From Siphonodentalium dalli (Eukaryota; Mollusca; Scaphopoda; Gadilida; Siphonodentaliidae), in NCBI GenBank assembly GCA_032622095.1, contig CP136069.1:42940194-43004193 (forward strand): a stretch of 64,000 bases of DNA, given 5' to 3'. The stretch's first letter is position 1. Each line of letters starts with the position of its first letter. The notes beneath the pieces are model-generated. The model was given only the letters and a program-made list of their open reading frames with translations. It was not told the DNA's origin and ran no database searches. The translations under genes were made by a program, and so were the position numbers. Below are positions 23,056-34,911 of the stretch, piece by piece.

Positions 23056-23343
23056 GTAACGAATTAAGATATCGATATAACGAAATAAGATATCGATATA
23101 ACGAAATAAGATATCGATATAACGAAATAAGATATCGATATAACAGAATAAGATTTCGTTATAACGAAATACACAACGAAATAAGATTTAGATAATATTT
23201 TATTATAACGAAATAAGATCTCGATATAACGAAATAAGATATCGTTATAACGAAATTTAAGATATCGATATATCGAAAAAAGATTTCGTTAAATCAAAAT
23301 AATTATTTCGTTATAACGATATAATATTTAGATATAATGAAAT
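23056..23343. repeat. Tandem repeat, 21-bp unit TAACGAAATAAGATATCGATA
   Basis: Four regular copies of a 21-bp unit (AACGAAATAAGATATCGATA plus T) are followed by decayed and rearranged copies. The unit contains the palindrome ATATCGATAT, so single strands can fold. An isolated similar block AACGGAATAAGACTTCGACA occurs at 23700. Confidence 0.85.
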
Positions 23344-25708
23344 ATTTGAGCGTAGTGAGACAATATATTGTGTTGTTCATTGTGATATGGCACATGCCTA
23401 GTTCCGACTCCTTACTTCACACTGGCAGGTATAGAGAAAACAATCTACCCCACCAAATATTAGTCATTTAACCTAATCCTATAGTGGGGTGGTGTAATTT
23501 TTTTGGTCTGGAACCTGTTGATTTATAGTTGTAAAAATGACTATATAAGCTCAAATTTATCTTGTTCATATTGATTTGTCATCGCATTAGACCTAAACAG
23601 TATGGGCACGACAACGTCACACGATTGTTTATATAAAAAAGCACAATTGTGGTCCGTGATGACGGATTATGTCAGTTTACATATAGGCAGATATAGAAAT
23701 AACGGAATAAGACTTCGACATAATGTGAATGTGAAATATGAAAATGTTCGTATTGTCAAATTCAGATATATTCTATAATAGTGCACTATGACTATAATTG
23801 GCTGGGATGTGACAGAACTGTCCTTTGAAGTATTTGTGTGGGGAGGGTGCGTCTCGCGCAAAAATGTTCATCAGAGGGAAATCTCAGACCAAAACTAGAT
23901 TGAAATTGTTCTGGGACTTTGCCTTTCCAACCATTATTTAATGTGAAATATGTTGTTTTAGAACAAATTTAATGGAACAATTTGCTACTTTAGTTCAGTT
24001 CTGTTGGACTGAATTGTCTATTATCAGTTGGAAATTTTCCATTGGGGTGTCAGATCGAAAACTGTCCACATTTCAATATTCCAGTTGGAAATTCCAGCGC
24101 AAGGTTGGGCGCGGGTACAAATGAAACTTCTGGCATTTGGAATTTCATGATTCAAGAGAGGATTCCAAGTCTGACACCCCCCAAACGGAAACATCTATGA
24201 CGTTTAAGCAATGAATTTCTCATACTGTTCATCTCTATATATGGTAGCGTATATGTATACGATGTGAAATATTATATAAGGGAGCCTGTTTCAGCAAGTC
24301 AAGAATAAATCATAGAAACAGCTTCCAGAAACTTTGTATTTGAAACTCTATTTAGTGCATAATTGTTGCTAGTTATTGACAGGATGCATGCACCTGATCT
24401 TGCTTCGTGCAAAGAACTATATATAGTCATGAATGTCAATAATATAACAACCAGATGTTAATCATTTGTTCGATGTGCTCGATGTGTCCGGTGTTTAGTT
24501 TGCCCATGAACATGTTATCAGCGAACCTGTATCAAATCACCCTTTGGCTTTGATAAGAACATATGTCATAACCCGCATGACTCTTTATCGCGTGCATTTG
24601 AACGATTCAACCATATTTGGTAATTATGGGATTCCAGGTGCGGTATTTGACTGTCGTGTGCATATTTGCTTATCCTCACATGCTTATGACTCAGTAATAT
24701 CGCTTCATCTAATGAGGACAATTTGTGCGTGACATAATCAGAACACACGTGGATCAGCCAATACGCCAAAGATTATATATCAGACAATACATAATCGGGG
24801 TTCACGATTAGATAGGTATTGGTATTCACTCCGAGTAAGGGTACGTTCATACACTGGCAAATATGCACGGTATGGGTTGCAGTCATTTCGTCGTAGAAAA
24901 CGATATGGTGCGATAATATGAACGGAAGCATGCATATAAAATGAATCTGTACCACAGCTAACTGCTTGCGAAGTAAAATCTCTGTAGTTTCACATGCAGC
25001 GATGCTACCAGAATTTGCCTGTAAATAGCATGCAATTACCTCGCAAGAATCAATCATACAGGTATTTGAAGGCAACAATCATGCAAGTAGCACCGTTACA
25101 AGTGGAACTATAGCAATTTTACTACTCATGTCGTTCGCTTTGGTAAAGATGCATTTTATATGCGCGTTTCCGTTCATATTATGGCAACATGTGGTTTTCT
25201 ATGACGAAATGCCTGCAAAACATGCCGTGCAAAGTTGCCAGCGTGTGAGCGCAACATAACACGTACCACGCGATAATAGGAATGTATTTCAAAATTATTA
25301 TCCTGACTAAATCGAAAGGGGATAACCGGAGGCATGTCACTACCCCCAGTTTTATAAAGACCGATTGCATATATATAATATATTATATTATATGGCTGAT
25401 TATCGGCCAATTGGTTTTCTCGAAGCCTGCATGGGAAAATATTTATTATCGGATGGTTAATGAATGACTGACGAGACAATTGTTCGGCAAACTTAGAAAA
25501 GCAAATAGATAAATGATATCTGAATTATATTAGTACGAAGAGTAATGTCCTATTCCCACAATGTAACACAAAAGGTGGCATCCAATATTTTTTCTGTGGA
25601 TATTTTCCAAGATAGTAATATAACCAAGACATCAGGTATCATTTGCAGAAGTTGTAATTGAATTGGTAAACAAAGGTCATGTTGTGTTAAACTACAGTGA
25701 AAATATAG
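23344..25708. other. No gene seen
   Basis: AT-rich sequence. Short ORFs at 24544-25480 occur on both strands over the same bases and have no recognisable motifs. Nothing else supported. Confidence 0.4.
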
Positions 25709-25900
25709 TGTGCGATAAGCAAAACACTCAACACCGGGGATATCCAAATTGATGAATTTTGGTTAAAACTGTACGATGTTGTTTACAGCATAGCGCTCGC
25801 TAATCCCCACGACTCAACAGTTCGGCGTTAAATGGGCCACCGTGAATCAATCTTCCAGAAAAAAAATGACAACGGTGTTGAGTGTTTTGGTTATTGCACA
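25709..25900. mobile_element. Short MITE, family C, second copy
   Basis: Ends TGTGCGATAAGCAAAACACT and AGTGTTTTGGTTATTGCACA, as at 6204-6341, with an unrelated 130-bp interior. Shared ends with different interiors are usual for MITEs mobilised by one transposase. Confidence 0.75.
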
Positions 25901-26195
25901 TTCTGTATGAGCTGTAGCCTGTTTATAAACTAACTCTCGACTCGTACATGCATGTTTTGTGGATACTATACTGTATTCGCACTATCATTGTACTATACTA
26001 TTAGTATATTCTTGAGGAAATTTGCAAAATTTGGTAACTTTTATTTATAAATTATGACCTACAACCAAGGCCATTGGTGTCTTTAAAGTGGGTAGGCAGA
26101 GTACAACAAAAATGGCGATAAGAACATATACCCATGAGTGATTCATACTGTCTATATACATAAAGTATTAATCCGAGAGTGTGATATATAGGTTC
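25901..26195. other. No feature seen
   Basis: AT-rich sequence without recognised features. Confidence 0.4.
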
Positions 26196-28400
26196 TATTT
26201 GCACAATCCTATATTTTATAGAGAGTATTTGAGACAAAGATGCTCATCTGTGTGTAAATCCCAGCGTTCGATATAAGCACGATATGGGCTTATTTCAATA
26301 AGGCCCAATAATAATCCACAATCATTATGTAGACCCATGCCTGTTGTGATTATATATGTCCACAGAGGCGATTTAGCAACAATATTTTTTTACATATTAT
26401 TCAGCCATACATGACCTTTGAACGTGCAGCTGCATGGGTGTACATGCCCTTCTCTGTGATGTTTAGAGGGACTATAATCGCAAGCACAATAATACTCGAC
26501 AGGGATAGCACCGTGGTTGTACTGGGTATGGATACAGAGGCGATTTAGTAACGAAAAATTAATTACGTCCAATTTGTGAACAGCTGAAAGGGCATAAATG
26601 ACCATTTTATAGATGGAACAATGGCATCACAAGAATCCGCAAGAATAACCCCGTTGTTGCTGTGGTAATTCAACCTGTTCTACAAAAAACCGCACATTAT
26701 CAGCGTAGAGAAGAATATCTTTTAGGCAGATAATCTGCTTAGAGTCGCCTCAGTTTGAGTCGAATATGTGCTGAAAAAGGGAGCGTATTAGTCACATTAT
26801 CGACTCACACTGAGGCGCTGCTATGCAGGTTATGTGCGGACAATGACGAAAGTAAGCCAACTCACGACTTTTCATGTGTCTGCTCTTTAACATGTTGTTT
26901 CACTATGGCCCACGCCATAAAACGAAATAACGGGTATGAGTTCATTACCTGCTTATTTTAGAATCAAATAACCACATTATGTACCCATTTCTCATTATAG
27001 GTCAATTATGTGCGTATTTGCGCGAGGATGTGTTGGGTTATTTGTCTACATAGGCGATTTAGCAACTGACTTATGATAAATGTTTGAACAGCTCTATGGG
27101 CATATATATGACCTAGTTTGGGATTTTTCGATGAACTAGTGGCGGCACAAGAAAAATCCACAAGGAGATCTTCGTGGATTCTATGGTTCCGGGTAAAAGT
27201 ACGCTTATGCAACGAAAAAAATTTCCCCAGTATTTTGACCCAACGAACAACTTATGACCAATGGTTTGAACAGCTGGACAGGCAAACATAATATTGTTAT
27301 TAATTTTCAACATATTTTCGTACAAATGGGTTCACATTGGACATAATTAATCACATAGGTTTATTTTGAACTTATTTTATTCTCAAATTATACCGTTGAA
27401 TGGCACTTTAAAAACACTTCTTCGAATATTTCCGTTATTTCGTCAAAAACTCTTCTTCAAATATATCCGTTATTTCGTCAAAAACACTTCTTCTCATACA
27501 AATCGCCGTTATTTAGTAAATTAACATTCTTTATAGAGTTATTGCCCTTCATATTAAATATGAAGCTAACATGCAGGATTAGCTATACATGTCGTCATTT
27601 AATGGACAATCCCAAGCTCGCGTGCCACCGTGGTCAGATTGTCCATTAATTAACGAACATTTTAGGTACGGATTGTCCGTTTATAAATGGCCATTCCTTG
27701 AAGAATTCCTTTCATCTGTTCACAAATTGGGCGTACATAATTATTCGTTACTAAATCGGCTATACTTTAGAAATGGATGTTGATTTTGTTGCGTTTCATA
27801 GAGTATGGATGCAAGTTGGTCTGACATTTTGTGTGGAACGCAACAAAATCAACATCCATTACTTATATTTACACTCAACCGAGTCAACTGGCAGATTAAA
27901 TGAGTTTTAAGTGCCCATTTCCAACGTTATTATCGTGGCTCGGTGCAAGTTGCATCTACACAAAAATGGATGCAAGTTGGGATCAGCACGCGATGTCATC
28001 TGACGTAATATCGACCAACCAACGTCCTGCATTCATGTTCCACAGTACGAATGCATGTGTGAGTGTAAATATATGTATGTATGCATACCCAATACAAACA
28101 ATCACGGTGCTATCCCTGTCGATTATTATTGTGCCTGCAATTTTGTCCCTCTAATCATCACAAAGAAGGTCATGTACACCCATGCAGCTGCATTTTCAAA
28201 GGTCATGTATGGCTGAATAATATGTATTGTTTTGTTGCTAAATCGCCTCTGTGGACATATATAACCACAACAGGCACGGGTCTACATAATGATTGTGGAT
28301 TCTTATTGGGCCTTATTGAAATAAGCCCATATGCTTATATTGAACGCTGCATTTTACACCCATTTGAGCATCTTTTTCTCAAATACTCTCTATATGGGCC
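26196..28400. mobile_element. Large foldback (long-TIR) element, 2.2 kb
   Basis: The left part 26196-26605 is inverted at 27695-28400. Shared blocks include AGAGAGTATTTGAGA / TCTCAAATACTCTCT, ATAAGGCCCAATAATAATCC, GATTATATATGTCCACAGAG and GCGATTTAGTAACG. The right arm is split by about 300 bp that include a palindrome (27772-27861, ATGGATGTTGATTTTGTTGC and complement). Between the arms are hairpins (26745-26820), a second block with TTTGAACAGCT in two direct copies (27090, 27267), and a family D fragment (27415-27690). No coding capacity seen. Confidence 0.65.
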
Positions 28401-29155
28401 TAAAACGCAACATTCAAAATAATCACGTAATATACTTCTTTTCACAAGAACAGGCTGTAAAATCAAGCCTGTTCTCGAGAAAATAACCACAATTCGGCTT
28501 TTTTTATTTGCGCGAGATCAATTCATATTGGCATTATTTGACAACTTAAATACGCTCTATGAGGGAAGAACGCCCCTAGCGACCGCTAATTCCCTTTTTA
28601 TGACATTAGAAATGGTATAGGCATGTGAACTTTATGCTATTATCTCTATCTGCATTTAGAGTCACTAACTTCACCATCTGGGGACTTCATTCTGCAAATG
28701 TCCAGCACCATATTTTGAGGCCCATGTTTATTAAAAATTATCAAGATTTCCGACATTTATTTTGGACTGCATGTTTATAGTTGGAACACACAAGTATACA
28801 TTTTTGTCCAGTAGCACAAGTGCAGTTTTGTGATTACTAAATGCCCAAAAACAACCACCGATCTCCTGCTATCTTGTCATGTTTAACCCTTTTATTTACT
28901 AAATGGATTCGCCCATTCAGTAAAAAGAGTATACATTGGAATGGTCTACTATTCATTTGGAGAGATGTTTAGGCAATATAAGCAGACGACAGACAGTTGA
29001 AAAGATAACACAAGTCTAGAAGATTTCCTATATATTGCTGGGAAATGTTCAGATAATAAGTTCACAAACAGCTTATGTCCGTTTGTTGAACTTATTATCT
29101 TAACATTTCCTTAAGAAACTACTTGTTAATGAGTTTGTATTGTAGGAAGGGTTAA
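28401..29155. other. No gene; half of a family B hairpin
   Basis: 28665-28712 holds only the right half of a family B hairpin (CTGGGGACTTCATTCTGCAA). At 29046-29112 is an imperfect inverted repeat, ATAATAAGTTCAC...GAACTTATTAT. Confidence 0.45.
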
Positions 29156-29607
29156 CCCTTTGAGTGCCAGGTCCGATTTTTGTATCAACCCATATACCCT
29201 GTGCCAATATAGGTCGACTCGCATATATAAGAGAAGGCATTGGCCTAACAATTTTTCATCATTTGTTATTATTTTTTACAATTTTTTACAATTTTAATAA
29301 TTTTTTCTTATATTCTTTAACTCTTTCAGTATTTTGTAGGTTTAGTGCCAGGGAATCTTACGTTTTTCATGGGCATCAAAATTATTACTATGAATACTTG
29401 GTGATAGTTTTGAGTTATAACATGCCCCTAAGGTTTTATCCAGTTTGTTTTTAAATTCGCTATAGCATGCTTAAACATACCCAAAACAAATTCAAACCAA
29501 AAAAATCTTTAAAAAAATAAAAAATAAATAAAGTTTTAAATTTTTTAGGGCCCATTTTACAGACCGTAAATTAGGGCCGATGAGATCGGACCCTGGCACT
29601 GAAAGGG
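29156..29607. mobile_element. TTAA-flanked MITE (piggyBac-like) with nested family A copy
   Basis: Starts CCCTTTGAGTGCCAGGTCCG and ends with the complement of CCCTTTCAGTGCCAGGGTCC; flanked by TTAA at 29152-29155 and 29608-29611. Same family as 8922-9127, but with a 450-bp non-palindromic interior. A family A hairpin fragment (29200-29256) interrupts the left arm right after CAACCCATAT, which shows insertion order. Confidence 0.8.
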
Positions 29608-29611
29608 TTAA

Positions 29612-30380
29612 GATTCTTGAAAGTTGCAGTTGTATTTTTGCTGAAATCATTATTTATGTGTATCTATTGTGTGCGTGTGCCCAAATGCATAGTAAACGAA
29701 TGAGTAGCGACTGTATGTTATTCCATTCCTTGTGATGTAACTTTTTTTTGTATAAAGTTGTACTTGTATATATGTTGACATATCTGTGTTCATGTTTCTG
29801 TGTGTATATGTTCTGTATTCAATAACTCTTCGCATATGGAGGACAATTAAAGACATAAATATATTTATCATATGACTCAATCATTATTTACGTTGCAAAG
29901 TATGTCATAAATCAATTTCATATGAACTACTAGTTCATATCACCTTCCGATAATTTGATTGGTTTGTTGACAAAAAGTGTGTTCTGATTGGCTGAATGGC
30001 AGCATGGGCCGAGTCTCATCTCTAATTAAATGCGGGTCAAATTCGTGCGCGTCAATCAACGCGATGCCGAAATTCTCGCAATTATAATCTTGAAATATAT
30101 AGTTTTGGCCATTGTTATACGATAAATAGAATATGTAATTCGTATTTATCTAATAAACATACGATATAATGTCACAAACTGAGAACAGAATAGCGCACTA
30201 TATCTTCGCGTGCATATTATTTCTGCTAGTTCACCAAGTGCAATTGGGCTCCCGGTGCAATGAAGTGACGTCACATTAACCTTTTGCTGCCGATGTCATA
30301 TAGCTATTTAGTGATTTGTGTGCGTTTTGAACATCATAATCAATTTATAGGTGTCATATGATAAATAGAATATGTAATTC
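29612..30380. other. No gene seen
   Basis: AT-rich. The block AAATAGAATATGTAATTCGT occurs at 30125 and again at 30363, so part of this stretch is a short direct repeat leading into the palindrome at 30381. Confidence 0.45.
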
Positions 30381-30500
30381 GTGTTTCTCTCATATGATAT
30401 TTAGGAAACTCGTCACGAATTTTCAGTTTTCTCTCGCCGGAGGCTCGAGAAAACTGAAAATTCTTAGACTCGTTTCATAAATATCATATGAGAGAAACAC
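30381..30500. repeat. 120-bp palindrome
   Basis: GTGTTTCTCTCATATGATAT on the left and its complement ending at 30500, with the inner block TTTTCAGTTTTCTC / GAGAAAACTGAAAA and a loop TCGCCGGAGGC. Probably a MITE; the ends are not defined by a target duplication. Confidence 0.75.
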
Positions 30501-30775
30501 TCATTTCATATCCTCTATATATGGCATTTCTGTTTTGAATAGAAGTTATCCTCTCTTGTCCCTGTTCAAAATGACTTTTTCCAGGGCAACAGCTGGGCTC
30601 TCAAAGCAGATCGACGCAACGAATGCTACAGCATATGAAGCCACCATATTAGCCATGAAAGCAAATACCTGGAATATAGATTATATAAATCCATTAAGTC
30701 CATGCAAAGTAAATTCCCCGTATCTCATGAAAGCACATGGAACCTGCATGTGCAATCTTTTTATTTACATTTAAC

Positions 30776-30993
30776 CATTTCATGACGAGAGCTGCGCTGT
30801 TGCAGCATTAAAGACCTTATGCCAGTGCATTCTCTTATATATGCAAGTCTCCCATAGGGAGCCTCGCATATATAAGAAAATGCACTGGCTTACAAGGTCA
30901 AGGTAAATAATGTTAAGCCAATGCATTCTCTTATTTATGAGAGGCTCCCACAGGGTTTTCGTAAAATATTCGGAAGCTCCGGTCATGAAAAAG
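30776..30993. mobile_element. Hairpin MITE, family A, most complete copy
   Basis: Outer inverted ends CATTTCATGAC and GTCATGAAAA. Inside: GCTGCGCTGTTGCAGCATTA, then a hairpin (CATTCTCTTATATATGCAAG ... CGCATATATAAGAAAATG), then a second half with GCCAATGCATTCTC and GGGTTTTCGTAAAA. This copy shows that the short hairpins elsewhere are internal parts of a ~220-bp element. Confidence 0.7.
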
Positions 30994-31369
30994 TCAATAT
31001 GTCAGAAAATATCAATCAGTATGAATTAATTGCAGCAAGTTTATTTTTATAGAAACATGCACATAAATGAGGTGGAACAGACTACTTCCTGGTTCAGATT
31101 TCCAATTTATTACTGTAAATTGTAACTATATTCAAACAAGTGTTAAAAGCAAGAAGAATGGCGACTTCAATTTCAATTTTCAAAAACATGTCAGTGAAAC
31201 TTGATTAGTGGATTTTGAGTGAAATATATCAATCCACAAACTTTTTACAGACATCTGCTCAGGAAATATTGGCCACTGATAGCTGAAATTAGACATGGGG
31301 TGAGCCGATGCGGAGATGGAATACATCGTTGGTGTGTGCCACAGAAATTAAAATAACAAATATATATAG
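30994..31369. other. No feature seen
   Basis: AT-rich sequence without recognised features. Confidence 0.4.
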
Positions 31370-31511
31370 AATACACGCATAGTAGCCGAGAATACCAAAT
31401 TTTCACCACGAGTGGAATTGTGGTTTTAACCACGAGCCTTTTGGCGAGTGGTTAAAACCACAATACCACGAGTGGTGAAAATTTTGTACTCTCGGGTACT
31501 ATGCGTGTATT
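31370..31511. repeat. 142-bp palindrome (AATACACGCATAGTA ends)
   Basis: Left AATACACGCATAGTAGCCGA, TTTTCACCACGAGTGG, GTGGTTTTAACCACGAGCC; the right side is its complement, ending ATGCGTGTATT. About 65-bp arms with few mismatches. Hairpin-forming, MITE-like, no clear target duplication. Confidence 0.75.
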
Positions 31512-31765
31512 TTATTTATGCCATAATTATTAGTGTTGTAATTTTGTTCGCGAATTCAACTACCCCGCTGTTTACTTTGAATGTGTATCCTCACCCAGTG
31601 ACACACACACACTAAAAAAAAGTAGGTAGATTTGGGTAGTTAAATTTTTTTCACTACTCTCCTAGTGTTTTTAGCTACTTTTCCTAGTCATTTTAGCTAC
31701 CTGGAGCTGGTATTTTAAATACTGATTAGGTAGCAAAGATTCTTACATAGGTAGTTAAATGGACA

Positions 31766-33651
31766 AACATGACATTTGGAACTTATTCCCTATTCTTTAT
31801 TTTCAAAAATGTGGCTTTCGGCCGATTTGATGGCATGGGTGGGAGGCCGGCCCCAAATACCACCAAGAAACACCCCGACCCCCACCCATCACCCCGGAGG
31901 GTGCCACCCCGAGGGGGTGAACATTGGGCTATGGACAATTTTCGAGAACGGTAAGGATTTCGACCGATTTGACGGATGGGTGGGTGGCCGGCTCCAAATA
32001 CCACCTAGAAACACCCCGACCCCCGACCCATCACCCCGGAGGGTGCCACCCCGAGGGGGTGAAAATGGGGATATGGACAATTTTCGAGAACGGTAAGGAT
32101 TTCGACCGAGTTGACGGCATGGGTGGGTGGCCGGCCCCAAATACCACCTAGAAACACCCCGACCCCCCACCCATCACCCCGGAGGGTGCCACCCCGAGGG
32201 GGTGAACATTGGGATATGGACAATTTTCGAGAACGGTAAGGATTTCGAACGATTTGACGGATGGGTGGGTGGCCGGCCCCAAATATCACCAAGAAACACC
32301 CCGACCACCACCCATCACCCCCGGGGGTGCCCCCCCCCCGAGTGGGTGAAAATGGGGATATGGACAATTTTCGAGAACGGTAAGGATTTCGACCGAGTTG
32401 ACGGCATGGGTGGGTGGCCGGCCCCAAATACCACCTAGAAACACCCCGACCCCCACCCATCACCCCCGGGGGTGCCACCCCGAGGGGGTGAACATTGGGA
32501 TATGGACAATTTTCGAGAACGGTAAGGATTTCGACCGATTGGACGGCATGGGTGGGTGGCCGGCCCCAAATACCACATAGAAACACCCCGACCCCACCAT
32601 CACCCCGGGGGTGCCACCCCGAGGGGTGAAAATGGGGATATGGACAATTTTCGAGAACGGTAAGGATTTCGACCGAGTTGACGGCATGGGTGGGTGGCCG
32701 GCCCCAAATACCACTAGAAACACCCCGACCCCCACCCATCACCCCGGGGGTGCCACCCCGAGGGGGTGAAAAATGGGATATGGACAATTTTCGAGAACGG
32801 TAAGGATTTCGACCGATTTGACGGCATGGGTGGGTGGTCGGCCCCAAATACCACCTAGAAACACCCCGACCCCCACCATCACCCCGGGGGTGCCACCCCG
32901 AGGGGGTGAAAATGGGGATATGGACAATTTTCGAGAACGGTAAGGATTTCGACCGAGTTGACGGCATGGGTGGGTGGCCGCCCCCAAATACCACCTAGAA
33001 ACACCCCGACCCCACCATCACCCCGGGGGTGCCACCCCGAGGGGGTGAAAATGGGGATATGGACAATTTTCGAGAACGGTAAGGATTTTGACCGAGTTGA
33101 CGGCATGGGTGGGTGGCCGCCCCCAAATACCACCTAGAAACATCCCGATCCCCACCATGACCCCCGGGGTGCCACCCCGAGGGGGTGAAAAATGGGGTAT
33201 GGACAATTTTCGAGAACGGTAAGGATTTCGACCGATTTGACGGCATGGGTGGGTGGGTAGCCGGCCCCAAATAGCACCTAAAAACAGCCCGACCCTTACC
33301 AATCACCCGGGGGGGTGCCACCCCGATCGAGGGTATGAAAATGGGGTATGGACCATTTTCGAGAACGGTAAGGATTTCGACCGATTTGACTGCATGGGTG
33401 GGTGGCCGGCCAAATACCACCTAGAAACACCCGACCCCCACCCATCACCCCCGGGGGGGGGGTGCCACCCGACGGGTGAAAATGGGGTATGGACCATTCT
33501 CGAGAAAGGCAAGGATTTCGACCGATTTGACGGCATGAGTGGGTGGCCGACCCAAAATACCACATAGAAACACCCCCCGGGGTGGTGGGTGGGGGGTCGG
33601 GGTGATTCTTGGTGGTATTTGGGGTCGGGAATAAGTTCCAAATGTCATGTT
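31766..33651. mobile_element. TIR-bounded element filled by a GC-rich minisatellite
   Basis: Inverted ends AACATGACATTTGGAACTTA then TTCCC (31766-31790) and their perfect complement (33627-33651). Between them, from about 31826 to 33570, lie about 12 tandem units of ~135-145 bp. Blocks: GGCATGGGTGGGTGGCCGG, CCCCAAATACCACC, AGAAACACCCCGACCCCCAC, CCACCCCGAGGGGGTGAA, GGATATGGACAATTTTCGAG, AACGGTAAGGATTTCGACCG. Next to the right end (33570-33630) one partial unit is inverted. The array is strikingly G/C-rich for this window and has runs of C and G on the two strands. It reads open in several frames (for example 329 codons on the minus strand, 32994-32005); these are repeat readings, not genes. 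Confidence 0.85.
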
Positions 33652-34847
33652 CGTGTTAAACGGTTCGTATTCCTGATTGGTTAAACTGCATGCCACGTGA
33701 TCGTGGTTTAAACTCTGTTTGAAAATATTCCGAACTTTAACGGTGAACTTTTCTCGATAACTGTCCAGTCACTCCAGTGGAAATAGCAAGGTTCCACGTC
33801 TTTCTGCCTCTGGCAGTACGGTACGACACGACCAGATGGTACCAGATGGTACGAAACGTCCAGGTACGAAACGTCCTGCCCGGACCACGCGGTCGGAACT
33901 TCTCTGTTGGATTTAGATGATTAAAATATGACATTGCATTCGTTCCCATGGTAAGTTTCTTTTGTACTATCGTATGAACACATATGCATGAGGTTTTTAT
34001 AGGAAATATGACATTTAACGTCCAATTATGAAGAGATCATGGGTGATACATGTACCTCGAATATTGGAAAGGTAGATTTCCTAAAAATAAATATTAATAA
34101 TAGTATTACTATTAGTAAAGTGTCAGTGTCTTTTTTATTAGTAATGATTAATGTCAGAAGAAAAATTTTGTGTGTCCAACCACAGTCACTGTACATAAAC
34201 AGTTCTATGTAAACAACGGATCGATATATAATGGCCCGAATCAACGGTTGGGCTAAAAGTTAAAACAGTCAATTGGTGAACGTTCAGACGACCACGTTTC
34301 AATCGTAAGCAGCTGTCGTAAGTGGATAAAATTCCATGATCGATAAAGGAAGTAACCAGTAGTTGAATTGCGCATGCTCATGACAATGTTGCAAGCCAAA
34401 AAATATTATCAAGCACTGTTTTATTTTAGATGCGAAATCGTGGCACATCCTTGGCTACTTGAAGTAGTACTTCCACTAATTGTGGCATAATCGCTGTCGT
34501 ACATGTATGTATGTAAAAATCATAGCTGGATATGATTGTAGGGAAGTCAATCACATGCTTTACGAACAACTTACGATATCATGTACGACAACATCACAAT
34601 CATTGGATCCATTGGAACTTACTATCAATGCTTACGCCTTGTAAGTTCCAACATTAGCCCTAAATGCTATAGGCGAGTAGATTTTCAATAAAAGTAACAA
34701 TTATGACCAAGGCACATGTATTTATCAACTAAATACTAATACAAGTATGAAACCACCCACTCACCAATGTGTCATTTATCCTTAAAATGACAAATAACAG
34801 AACGTAAACACTGGCAGACATGTCTACCATAGTATGTGACCGCAACA

Positions 34848-34848
<1 letters not shown>
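33652..34848. other. No gene seen
   Basis: A short stretch at 33815-33885 repeats GGTACGAAACGTCC and ACCAGATGGTAC; the rest is AT-rich without recognised features. Confidence 0.4.
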
Positions 34849-34910
<62 letters not shown>

Positions 34911-34911
34911 G
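34849..34911. repeat. Microsatellite (CTGT)n
   Basis: About 15 uninterrupted copies of CTGT. A decayed second tract lies at 36232-36262. Confidence 0.97.

Noticed and set aside
30535-30774. 79-codon ORF (30535-30774) as a possible gene
   Set aside because: No recognisable motif, no splice context, flanked by MITEs; not supported.
32005-32994. 329-codon minus-strand ORF, the longest in the window
   Set aside because: It lies wholly within the GC-rich minisatellite, is a repeat of the same ~47-residue reading, and overlapping frames on both strands are equally open. No protein family resemblance.
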